From assembly GCA_947627525.1 (NCBI GenBank), contig CANQWJ010000069.1, forward strand, positions 1 to 6,360: 6,360 bases of DNA, read 5' to 3'. Below the pieces are notes generated by a model. It did no database searches and was not told the origin of the DNA. It saw only the letters and a list, made by a program, of their open reading frames with translations. Shown one piece after another: positions 1-5,381 of the stretch. Origin of the DNA: an uncultured Bacilli bacterium. Lineage in GTDB: Bacteria > Bacillota_I > Bacilli_A > RF39 > UBA660. The position numbers were made by a program, and so were the translations under genes. Positions within the stretch are counted from its first letter, which is position 1. Every line of letters starts with the position of its first letter.

Positions 1-540
1 CGTTAAACTCTCATGACCACTCATTACTTCATAAACTGAATTAGGTTCAACAACAAAACTCTTACCATTATTTAAAATATCTTTTATTACATCTTGTTTT
101 CCATCTAGATAATAATTTAAAAGAATGGTCATTGGCACTAAAGTTGCCGCAAGCGAAATAAAACTGTGTTCCCTATCACAATCATAAATAATATTATTAA
201 CACCTTCTCGCATCAGACTAGAAAATAAATATTTATTAAGGTCATTAGAAAACGCCACATCAACACCTATATTTCTTCCCGCATAACTAGAACAAACAAC
301 ATTTTGGTACCCCGTTTTATTAATGTAACGCATATCCCTTGACGTTCCATTAGTAGTAATAATTCCATTTTTAGAATTTAAAACTTTACTCATAAAAGTA
401 CTAACGACATGACTTCCACCTACTCCCACACAAATAGTTGGATCTTTCAAAGATCTCAATAAAGAATTGATCTGTTCTAAGTCTGACTTATCAAGACTAT
501 TTAAAACACGCATAACTAAAAGCTCAAAATTTTCTTCCAT
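1..540 (-). CDS. SIS-domain-like protein, C-terminus missing (partial)
   Basis: Reading leftward from ATG at 540 there are 180 uninterrupted codons to the window edge, so the C-terminus is missing. A good ribosome binding site (AGAGGTGA, 547-554) sits six bases upstream. The N-terminal 30 residues look helical. A strand-loop ICVGVGGSH (residues 36-44) follows, like the phosphosugar-binding GxGxS loop of SIS (sugar isomerase) domains. SSYAGRN (84-90) sits where SIS proteins have the second SxSGxT loop. Residues 125-145 (including SFISLAATLVPM) look like the closing helix of the domain. Known SIS proteins are phosphosugar isomerases, aminotransferase subunits or sugar-phosphate sensors. The second loop departs from SxSGxT, so catalysis is uncertain and a binding role is possible. 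The protein is probably cytoplasmic. It is the third gene of the leftward operon, 52 bases after the WYL regulator. I recognise the fold, not a specific gene. Confidence 0.65.
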   Translation of the reverse strand, partial: MEENFELLVMRVLNSLDKSDLEQINSLLRSLKDPTICVGVGGSHVVSTFMSKVLNSKNGIITTNGTSRDMRYINKTGYQNVVCSSYAGRNIGVDVAFSNDLNKYLFSSLMREGVNNIIYDCDREHSFISLAATLVPMTILLNYYLDGKQDVIKDILNNGKSFVVEPNSVYEVMSGHESLT

Positions 541-592
541 AAAAAATCACCTCTTCAACATATTAATAACATTAAAGTAGGCGATATTTCGT

Positions 593-1195
593 CTAGATAA
601 AATTTTCTTCTAATAATTCATAAGTAATAATTCTTTTAAGTTCAAAATGACGCATATCATTACGAAGTTCACAAAAAGCTGCACAATACCATCCATCTTG
701 AAATAAAAACATTTCTAAAGGACAAATAACCCTTTCATTTTCACCATATTTGAAAGAATAATATTTAATTTTAACTTTTCTCTTTTCTTTAATGGCACGC
801 ATTAAAATATTATATTTATTTTGTGTTTCATCCTCTAAATTTAATTCTTTATCTTCATTTTTACTACCAATATAGACACCTTTTATTTTATCCTGAAGAA
901 GAATTAATTCTCCTTTTCTTTTTTCATCTTTTTCTTTTTCAATATAATGATCTAATAATTTATAATCCTTCCCTTTAAATTTACGAACAGGAACTCTTAT
1001 CGATTGATTTAAAACATATCCCCCATATGGACCCATAATAGTATCAATATAAATACCTGCTTTTTCTAAGTCTTCCTTATACTGTCTAACCATTCTTTCG
1101 GATATTTCTAATTCCTTAGACAACTCTTTAATACTATATTTGCGCCCACTTGATAACAATTGAAGCATTGTAATAGCATTAGATACTTTTGACAT
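593..1195 (-). CDS. HTH-WYL domain transcriptional regulator, short form
   Basis: This encodes 200 residues. Residues 6-62 form a winged helix-turn-helix of the DeoR/HTH_11 type: the recognition region is about 20-45 and the wing is GPYGGYVL (55-62). A charged linker follows. Residues 126-195 match a WYL domain, with GWYCAAF (168-174) in place of the name-giving WYL, then R182, F184 and R188 as in the family pattern. WYL domains are ligand-sensing modules, and HTH-WYL proteins are usually DNA-binding repressors or activators, several of them controlling phage-defence loci. Family members commonly run to about 300 residues with a WCX dimerisation domain. This one stops right after WYL, with no sign of a frameshifted remainder in the 52 bases downstream. 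The ATG at 1195 follows GGTGA (1200-1204). It lies between the ClpX-like and SIS-like genes, so it probably controls that operon and itself. The family is secure; the target and ligand are unknown. Confidence 0.88.
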   Translation of the reverse strand: MSKVSNAITMLQLLSSGRKYSIKELSKELEISERMVRQYKEDLEKAGIYIDTIMGPYGGYVLNQSIRVPVRKFKGKDYKLLDHYIEKEKDEKRKGELILLQDKIKGVYIGSKNEDKELNLEDETQNKYNILMRAIKEKRKVKIKYYSFKYGENERVICPLEMFLFQDGWYCAAFCELRNDMRHFELKRIITYELLEENFI

Positions 1196-1210
1196 AATTT
1201 CACCGCCATC

Positions 1211-1219
1211 ATTATATCA
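1211..1219 (-). promoter_or_regulatory. Possible internal extended -10 promoter for the WYL gene
   Basis: On the minus strand the sequence TGATATAAT contains a consensus TATAAT preceded by the TG of an extended -10. No good -35 is present (TTAAAG or TAAAGT at the expected distance). Transcription would begin near 1204, at the edge of the ribosome binding site, giving a leader of under ten bases. It could give the WYL and SIS-like genes their own transcript. The region is AT-rich, so a chance match is possible. Confidence 0.4.
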
Positions 1220-1236
1220 TCATTTCGTTTTTTACT

Positions 1237-2193
1237 TTAATTTTTCTTTTTAACTAATTGATAAGGTTTTTGTTTACTTTCAGAATCAGGTTCTTTCAAA
1301 TGTAATTCATCATATTTCTTACTAGGAATAGACGTCTCTAAGTCTTGATTCCCACTAATAAATAATTCTAATAACGCATCATCAACGATTTCATTGATAC
1401 AACTCGCAATAGAATTCCCTAAATTATCATAGCACCAACGACTATTGACTTTTTGAGCAATGTATGAAGTAAAAGAAGGTTCTACCACTAGATCAATTCC
1501 TAGTTCTTTTAAAAGTGTAAGATAATCTTCTGGGAGTTGCGAGTTTTGAACAAGGGCTTTAATTCCATCAAATGAAAGAATTTTATTATAAAACCCAATT
1601 ACTCTTGAAAAACTTTTCTTCACAACACCATTAATATTACCAATCCCAACAATGCTCATATCACCAATATATCTATCAGATAACTCACCATTTTTTTCAA
1701 CATTCCAATAAGAAGATGAAAGGAATTGTTTCAAAACAGATGATGCTAGTTTTTCCCTTTCTCTTGATATATTTAAATCGTCCTTCGTATAATATTGTAA
1801 TAAATCTAAATCTTCTAAAACAAGTATTCTTCCTTTTCTATTTACTATTAAATTATCTAAGGCCTCCATAAGATATCTATTATAGTCTTCACCTAGTAAA
1901 CATCCAGCACATAAAAAATAAATTGGTACTTCTAAACCATCCGCAATTACTTTTAAACAATCTTTAGCACAACCAAAATCACTACTAAGAATTAAAACAT
2001 TTTCTTTTAAAGTCAACAAGTTTAAATTCCTAGTACGTTTTAAATTTACTAAAGCCATATTCTTATATAAAACAGTAAGAATAGCTTTCATTTCTTTCTT
2101 TTGATTAGGAAACATTTTTTCTAGTTTATTATATATTTCAGAAATATCAGGTAAATCTAAATCTTCACCTGTTGAAAAATCAACTATACTCAT
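1237..2193 (-). CDS. Divergent ClpX-like AAA+ protein, probable pseudo-ATPase
   Basis: This encodes 318 residues from ATG at 2193. By eye it follows ClpX without the N-terminal zinc domain. LPDISEIYNKL (14-24) and the Q31...VLYKN helix match the ClpX PxEI...L and GQ..AK..L.VAVYNHY region. Residues 66-79 occupy the P-loop, but read SSDFGCAKD for GPTGSGKT. AGCLLGED (96-103) replaces the pore loop AGYVGED. ILVLEDLD (123-130) replaces Walker B with DE turned into ED. NISRERE...LKQFL (141-158) matches SITRDVSGEGVQQALLKLL. SIVGIGNINGV (180-190) matches ILFICGGAFDG. VIGF (198-201) falls on the ClpP-docking IGF loop. The roughly 30-40 residues of ClpX carrying PEFIGRLP (arginine finger) are missing. 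The small domain follows (205-278), with sensor-2 GARGLR replaced by NLGNSI. ATP hydrolysis and substrate threading are therefore doubtful; adaptor, decoy or structural roles are possible. The last 40 residues are polar and probably disordered. It is the first gene of the leftward operon. Confidence 0.72.
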   Translation of the reverse strand: MSIVDFSTGEDLDLPDISEIYNKLEKMFPNQKKEMKAILTVLYKNMALVNLKRTRNLNLLTLKENVLILSSDFGCAKDCLKVIADGLEVPIYFLCAGCLLGEDYNRYLMEALDNLIVNRKGRILVLEDLDLLQYYTKDDLNISREREKLASSVLKQFLSSSYWNVEKNGELSDRYIGDMSIVGIGNINGVVKKSFSRVIGFYNKILSFDGIKALVQNSQLPEDYLTLLKELGIDLVVEPSFTSYIAQKVNSRWCYDNLGNSIASCINEIVDDALLELFISGNQDLETSIPSKKYDELHLKEPDSESKQKPYQLVKKKN

Positions 2194-2202
2194 AACCATT
2201 AA

Positions 2203-2210
2203 CTCCTTCT
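2203..2210 (-). promoter_or_regulatory. Ribosome binding site deciding the ClpX-like start
   Basis: AGAAGGAG on the minus strand is a near-perfect Shine-Dalgarno sequence. It lies nine bases before ATG 2193 and three before ATG 2199. A longer reading frame opens at TTG 2217, but that codon is upstream of the site and upstream of the start point (about 2213) predicted from the -10 at 2220-2225. It is therefore not used. ATG 2193 has the best spacing. Confidence 0.8.
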
Positions 2211-2219
2211 TGTTCAACT

Positions 2220-2238
2220 ATTTTAATACAATTAAAAT
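2220..2238. repeat. 19-bp inverted repeat over the leftward promoter (operator candidate)
   Basis: ATTTTAATACAATTAAAAT has perfect 8-bp arms around a 3-bp centre. It covers the whole -10 and most of the spacer of the leftward promoter. Its placement fits a repressor site, possibly for the WYL regulator encoded downstream. The arms hold only A and T, so chance occurrence in this AT-rich DNA is a real alternative. Confidence 0.4.
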
Positions 2239-2248
2239 TAACAAGCAA
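2220..2248 (-). promoter_or_regulatory. SigA-type promoter of the leftward operon
   Basis: On the minus strand, TTGCTT (2243-2248) and TAAAAT (2220-2225) are separated by exactly 17 bases. Transcription should start near 2213, about 20 bases before the ClpX-like ATG. The promoter lies back to back with that of the DUF1848 gene. The -10 and most of the spacer fall inside a 19-bp dyad, which suggests repression by steric blocking. Confidence 0.6.
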
Positions 2249-2267
2249 GAAAATAATTATCAATATA

Positions 2268-2276
2268 TGTTAAAAT
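2268..2276 (+). promoter_or_regulatory. Extended -10 promoter of the DUF1848 gene
   Basis: TGTTAAAAT contains TAAAAT with the TG of an extended -10. The -35 position (AGAAAA) is weak, which extended -10 promoters tolerate. Transcription should begin near 2283. This leaves a leader of about 13 bases carrying the GAGGT ribosome binding site at 2286-2290. Confidence 0.5.
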
Positions 2277-2295
2277 AAAGGTAGTGAGGTAAATT

Positions 2296-3183
2296 ATGAT
2301 TTTAAATGTTAGTGGAAGAACCGATATAGTTGCTTTTTATACAGAATGGTTCATGAATCGGTATCATGAAGGTTTTGTCGATGTAAGAAATCCTTATAAT
2401 CCTAAATTGATAAGTCGTATTAATTTTAAAGATGTTGATGCGATTGTCTTCTGTACTAAAAATCCTCTACCCATTTTAAAATATTTAAAAGAGATAGATA
2501 AACCAATTCTTTTTCATGTTACGCTAACACCATATAAAGATGATATTGAACCAAATGTTCCACCAAAGACAAAAATAATTGAAGCAATCAAAGAGTTATC
2601 CCAAATAGTCGGAATTGATAATTTATATGTTAGATATGACCCCATCTTTTTAAGTAATAAATATGATTTAACTTATCATCAAAAAGCCTTTGAAAGAATG
2701 TGTACGCTACTAGATGGTTATGTTAAACAAGTAATAGTATCTTTCATTGATGAATATAAAAATGTTCGTAAAAATGCCAAAGAATTAAACTTTAGAGAAT
2801 TTACGGAAAATGATTATAAAACGATTGGAACTAGTTTTAGTGAAAGTGCTAAAAAGCATGGAATGAGTGTTCAAACTTGTTTTGAAGAAAGAAATTTAAG
2901 TGAATATGGTTTTAAAATTGGTGAATGTCTTTCTCATGAACTTGCCTATATCCTAACTGGTAAAAAATATAGAAATTGGGCCGCTCGTAAAGGTCAAAAA
3001 TGTAACTGTGTCCAAATGGTTGATATTGGTGTCTATAATTCTTGTAAGCATTTTTGTAAGTATTGTTATGCCAATTTTGATGAAAAACAAGTAAACGATA
3101 ATTTTAAAAAACACAATCCTAAATCATCACTACTAATTGGTGAAATAGAAAGTGATGATGTTATCAAAGAAAGAACTAAGTAA
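2296..3183 (+). CDS. DUF1848 family protein with radical-SAM-like cysteine cluster
   Basis: This encodes 295 residues, about full length for DUF1848. Characteristic segments include the N-terminal ILNVSGRTDIVAFY (2-15), VFCTKNP (51-57), PYKDDIEPNVP (79-89), VRYDPIF (112-118) and the C-terminal YNSCKHFCKYCYAN (247-260). C250, C254 and C257 form CX3CX2C followed by Tyr, the pattern that binds a 4Fe-4S cluster in radical SAM enzymes. C236 and C238 just before it may also be ligands. In typical radical SAM proteins this motif is near the N-terminus; in DUF1848 it is at the end. The family's reaction is not known to me. There is no signal peptide, so it is probably cytoplasmic. It is transcribed alone, divergently from the ClpX-like operon, and ends at its own terminator. 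ATG 2296 has GAGGT five bases upstream. Confidence 0.88.
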   Translation: MILNVSGRTDIVAFYTEWFMNRYHEGFVDVRNPYNPKLISRINFKDVDAIVFCTKNPLPILKYLKEIDKPILFHVTLTPYKDDIEPNVPPKTKIIEAIKELSQIVGIDNLYVRYDPIFLSNKYDLTYHQKAFERMCTLLDGYVKQVIVSFIDEYKNVRKNAKELNFREFTENDYKTIGTSFSESAKKHGMSVQTCFEERNLSEYGFKIGECLSHELAYILTGKKYRNWAARKGQKCNCVQMVDIGVYNSCKHFCKYCYANFDEKQVNDNFKKHNPKSSLLIGEIESDDVIKERTK

Positions 3184-3184
3184 T

Positions 3185-3212
3185 AAGCAAATAAAAAAAT
3201 TTGCTTTTTTTT
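3185..3212 (+). terminator. Rho-independent terminator after the DUF1848 gene
   Basis: AAGCAAAT (3185-3192) pairs perfectly with ATTTGCTT (3199-3206) around a six-A loop. It is followed by a T run to 3212. It begins two bases after the stop codon and separates this gene from the sigma operon. The stem has only two G-C pairs, so it may leak. Confidence 0.8.
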
Positions 3213-3242
3213 GGAACTTTTTTAAAGAAACTAACAACTATT
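3213..3242 (+). promoter_or_regulatory. Probable ECF-type, self-recognised promoter of the sigma operon
   Basis: GGAAC (3213-3217) followed by a T run resembles the -35 of ECF promoters (GAAAC/GGAAC types). Seventeen bases later CAACTATT (3235-3242) sits where ECF promoters have a CGTC-like -10 element. No good TTGACA/TATAAT pair competes here. The placement just ahead of an ECF sigma gene fits the usual autoregulation. The -10 match is imperfect. The ribosome binding site GAGGTGA (3248-3254) follows. Confidence 0.5.
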
Positions 3243-3258
3243 AAGATGAGGTGAGATA

Positions 3259-3804
3259 ATGATCGATCAAAAAACCTTAAAAGAATTCGATAAACTATAT
3301 GATAAAACTTATCAAAATGTCTTAAAGTATGTCATTTGTAACTGTTCTAATTTAGAAGACGTTAAAGATATCATTCAAAATGTTTATTTAGAATTATTAA
3401 AGAATATGGAAAAAGGAAAAGACTTTCCTAAAAGTAATGCTTATATTATTGGTATTACTAAAAATAAGGTTAAAGAATATTATCGTTTTAAATATCGCGA
3501 TAAAATTATTTCTTTCTTTTCTAAAAAAGAAGACTATTCATTAATAGATAATATTCCTAATGATATTGATATTTTAAAAGATACTATTAATAAAGATGAT
3601 ATTGAATTGATTTGGAACTTTTTAAAGAAGAAAAAAATAGTTATTGGTAAAATCTTTTATCTTTACTATTATGCTGATATGAGTATAAAAAAGATTTCTG
3701 AAAGCTTAGATCTTACGGAATCAAATGTTAAACATTATCTATATAGAACATTAAATGAATTAAAAGAATTAATGCAAGAAAGGGGGAATAAAGATGGCAA
3801 ATAA
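3259..3804 (+). CDS. ECF-type RNA polymerase sigma factor
   Basis: This encodes 181 residues, a typical ECF size. Region 2 spans about residues 8-80: DVKDIIQNVYLELLKN (34-49) is the helix 2.2 that contacts core polymerase, and AYIIGITKNKVKEYYR (61-76) covers 2.3/2.4, which open and read the -10. A variable linker follows. Region 4 spans about 112-172, with the helix-turn-helix IKKISESLDLTESNVKHYLYR (143-163) for -35 recognition. There is no region 1.1 or 3 and no extra C-terminal domain. The protein redirects RNA polymerase to a small regulon. The next gene overlaps it by 11 bases and encodes a single-pass membrane protein, the usual sigma/anti-sigma arrangement. A GGAAC-type sequence upstream suggests that it drives its own operon. 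The ATG is preceded by GAGGTGA. The ECF subgroup cannot be fixed by eye. Confidence 0.93.
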   Translation: MIDQKTLKEFDKLYDKTYQNVLKYVICNCSNLEDVKDIIQNVYLELLKNMEKGKDFPKSNAYIIGITKNKVKEYYRFKYRDKIISFFSKKEDYSLIDNIPNDIDILKDTINKDDIELIWNFLKKKKIVIGKIFYLYYYADMSIKKISESLDLTESNVKHYLYRTLNELKELMQERGNKDGK

Positions 3805-4639
3805 AAAGATAATTAAAAAAGTCTTTGATGAAAAATTAAATAAAGAAGAAACTTATAAAAATATTCTTTCTAAATATAATAAAAAAGAAAAAAGTAATTG
3901 GCGTTATATCTTAATACCCGTTTCTCTAATAATAATTGTAGTTAGTCTTTTTAGTGTTAATAATATTAATTTAAAAAAGAAAGAGTTAAAAAAAGAGGGA
4001 TTAAAAGAAGAGATAACTACTGAGAATAATAGTTATAGCGATAGTAAAAAAATAATAAAAATAAGTAGTTATAATGAAGATCGAGCATTTACTATTAAAG
4101 ATCCTAAAAAATTAGAAAAAAATGTTGATTACATTGCCCTTATTAGAATTGATTCTATTGATGGATGTTCTCGTCGCAATCTCGTAACTAATGAACCTGT
4201 TCTTCACATCTTCACTTATGGTAAAGCAACCATTTTAAATGTCATTAAAGGAAACTTAGAAAAAAAACAAATAACTTATCATCGTAGTGGTGGTACTCTT
4301 CCCTATCTCGAATGGTTAGATGCTGATATTGATAAAGATAAACTTTTAGAACAAAATCCTAATCACAAAATTGATGGTGTTCCTTTTGAAGATGTTGTAG
4401 TTCAAGAAAAATATCCTAATGATATTGATATTGAAATAGGAAAAACTTATTTAGCATACATGATTAAAGGTACTAAAACTGATTATATAATTCAAGGTTA
4501 TCAATTTGGTTTTAGAGAAATAAAAGAAATAAATCCTAATAATTATTCCAATGAAAAAAGTTATCTCGAAAGTTTAAAAGTAAAAAATAATACTACGGGA
4601 AAATGGGAAAGTTTATCACTAATAGTTGATATAAAGTGA
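3794..4639 (+). CDS. Single-pass membrane protein, probable anti-sigma factor
   Basis: This encodes 281 residues. Residues 1-36 are lysine-rich and should be cytoplasmic. Residues 37-56 (YILIPVSLIIIVV and following) form one transmembrane helix. The rest should lie outside the membrane: a charged linker (57-90), then a folded domain from about residue 95. Its strand pattern is YIALIRIDSI (113-122), TYGKATILNVIKG (141-153) and ITYHRSGG (160-167). The short N-terminus has no HX3CX2C zinc motif, so it is not a classic ZAS anti-sigma. The role is inferred mainly from context: it overlaps the sigma gene by 11 bases, which implies translational coupling and balanced amounts. Its own ribosome binding site AGGGGG (3781-3786) lies inside the sigma gene. 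It would hold the sigma factor at the membrane until an outside signal acts on the external domain. That domain is not one I recognise, and it could instead be an effector. Confidence 0.75.
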   Translation: MANKKIIKKVFDEKLNKEETYKNILSKYNKKEKSNWRYILIPVSLIIIVVSLFSVNNINLKKKELKKEGLKEEITTENNSYSDSKKIIKISSYNEDRAFTIKDPKKLEKNVDYIALIRIDSIDGCSRRNLVTNEPVLHIFTYGKATILNVIKGNLEKKQITYHRSGGTLPYLEWLDADIDKDKLLEQNPNHKIDGVPFEDVVVQEKYPNDIDIEIGKTYLAYMIKGTKTDYIIQGYQFGFREIKEINPNNYSNEKSYLESLKVKNNTTGKWESLSLIVDIK

Positions 4640-4642
4640 GGT
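4638..4642 (+). promoter_or_regulatory. Ribosome binding site deciding the lipoprotein start
   Basis: GAGGT overlaps the TGA stop of the preceding gene (4637-4639) and lies five bases before ATG 4648. The frame is also open from GTG 4636, but that codon overlaps this site and would add four residues (MRSS) before a perfect signal peptide start (MKKILLLL). ATG 4648 is preferred. Confidence 0.75.
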
Positions 4643-4647
4643 CAAGC

Positions 4648-5370
4648 ATGAAAAAGATTTTATTATTATTACTAATATTGCCACTATTATATGGATGTCA
4701 TAATTTAAGTAATAAAGATGAACTTACAAAAATAAAAACGCATTTAAATGATACTGCAAAGATAACTATTGAAGATACTTTATTTGAAGAGAGACAAATA
4801 TATACAATTAAGGATGAAAAAGAAATTAAAGAAATAATCACTAATCTTAAAAATATCACCATTGAAGAAGACGAAAGTGTTGATTTTGCGAAAGAATATC
4901 GTTACATAATAAAATTATATGATAGTAAAGATAAAGAAATAAGTGAACTTACTCTATCCCCTGCTCCTATTAAATTTACAGGTTTTAATAAATATACTAA
5001 ATACGATGATAATTATCTCAATATTTATAACATAATTGAAAAGAATTACAGTGCTAAATTTAATGAGATATCTAGCAAGATAATGAAGAAGTTAGAAAGC
5101 ACAAAAGAAATAAGAGTAAAAGATTGGTCTAGTAAAGAATTATTAAAAACAATTAAAGATGAAAAAGAAATAAAAGATATAATAAATCTAATTGGTAACT
5201 CTAAAGTATGGGAAGGTCTAACAACATATATTGGTCTAAACTACATATTAGAATTCGTTAATGAACAAGATAAAGTAGAAGTAATAGTAGAAACAGGCCA
5301 AAACACATTTATAAAATGGGAAGATGAAACTTATTACTTAACTGGTTTTAATTATTTAAAAGATAGATAG
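4648..5370 (+). CDS. Lipoprotein with two related repeats
   Basis: This encodes 240 residues from ATG 4648. A signal peptide MKKILLLLLILPLLYGC ends in a lipobox (LYGC) with Cys17 as the site of lipid attachment, so the mature protein is anchored to the outer face of the membrane. Two repeat units follow. TIKDEKEIKEII (53-64) and TIKDEKEIKDII (168-179) are 11 of 12 identical and 115 residues apart. Each is followed by a strand-rich stretch: EYRYIIKLYD...LTLSP (83-105) and GLNYILEFVN...VEVIVETG (196-217). This looks like an internal duplication of a helix-plus-sheet domain, broadly like the small DUF5301-type lipoproteins, though I am not sure of the family. Eight bases separate it from the upstream gene, so it belongs to the sigma operon and is probably an envelope response or sensing component. 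No catalytic motif is seen. Confidence 0.82.
   Translation: MKKILLLLLILPLLYGCHNLSNKDELTKIKTHLNDTAKITIEDTLFEERQIYTIKDEKEIKEIITNLKNITIEEDESVDFAKEYRYIIKLYDSKDKEISELTLSPAPIKFTGFNKYTKYDDNYLNIYNIIEKNYSAKFNEISSKIMKKLESTKEIRVKDWSSKELLKTIKDEKEIKDIINLIGNSKVWEGLTTYIGLNYILEFVNEQDKVEVIVETGQNTFIKWEDETYYLTGFNYLKDR
4804..4839 (+). repeat. First copy of the lipoprotein internal repeat core
   Basis: These 36 bases encode TIKDEKEIKEII. They match positions 5149-5184 at 32 of 36 bases by direct comparison, with the reading frame kept. The DNA match points to duplication, although a lysine/glutamate-rich segment in AT-rich DNA has limited codon freedom. Confidence 0.7.
5149..5184 (+). repeat. Second copy of the lipoprotein internal repeat core
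   Basis: These bases encode TIKDEKEIKDII and mirror positions 4804-4839 with four mismatches in 36 bases. The following strand-rich segment is more diverged than in the first unit. Confidence 0.7.
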
Positions 5371-5381
5371 GAATTGATATT

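Noticed and set aside
2194..2217. TTG-initiated N-terminal extension of the ClpX-like protein
   Set aside because: The extension covers the Shine-Dalgarno sequence and lies around or before the predicted transcript start; ATG 2193 is better.
3244..3260. SigA-type TATAAT promoter directly before the sigma gene (around GATAAT)
   Set aside because: GATAAT lies at 3255-3260 and overlaps the start codon at 3259, so transcription would start inside the gene.
4636..4647. GTG start overlapping the upstream stop codon for the lipoprotein gene
   Set aside because: It would consume the GAGGT ribosome binding site and place four residues ahead of a typical lipoprotein signal peptide.
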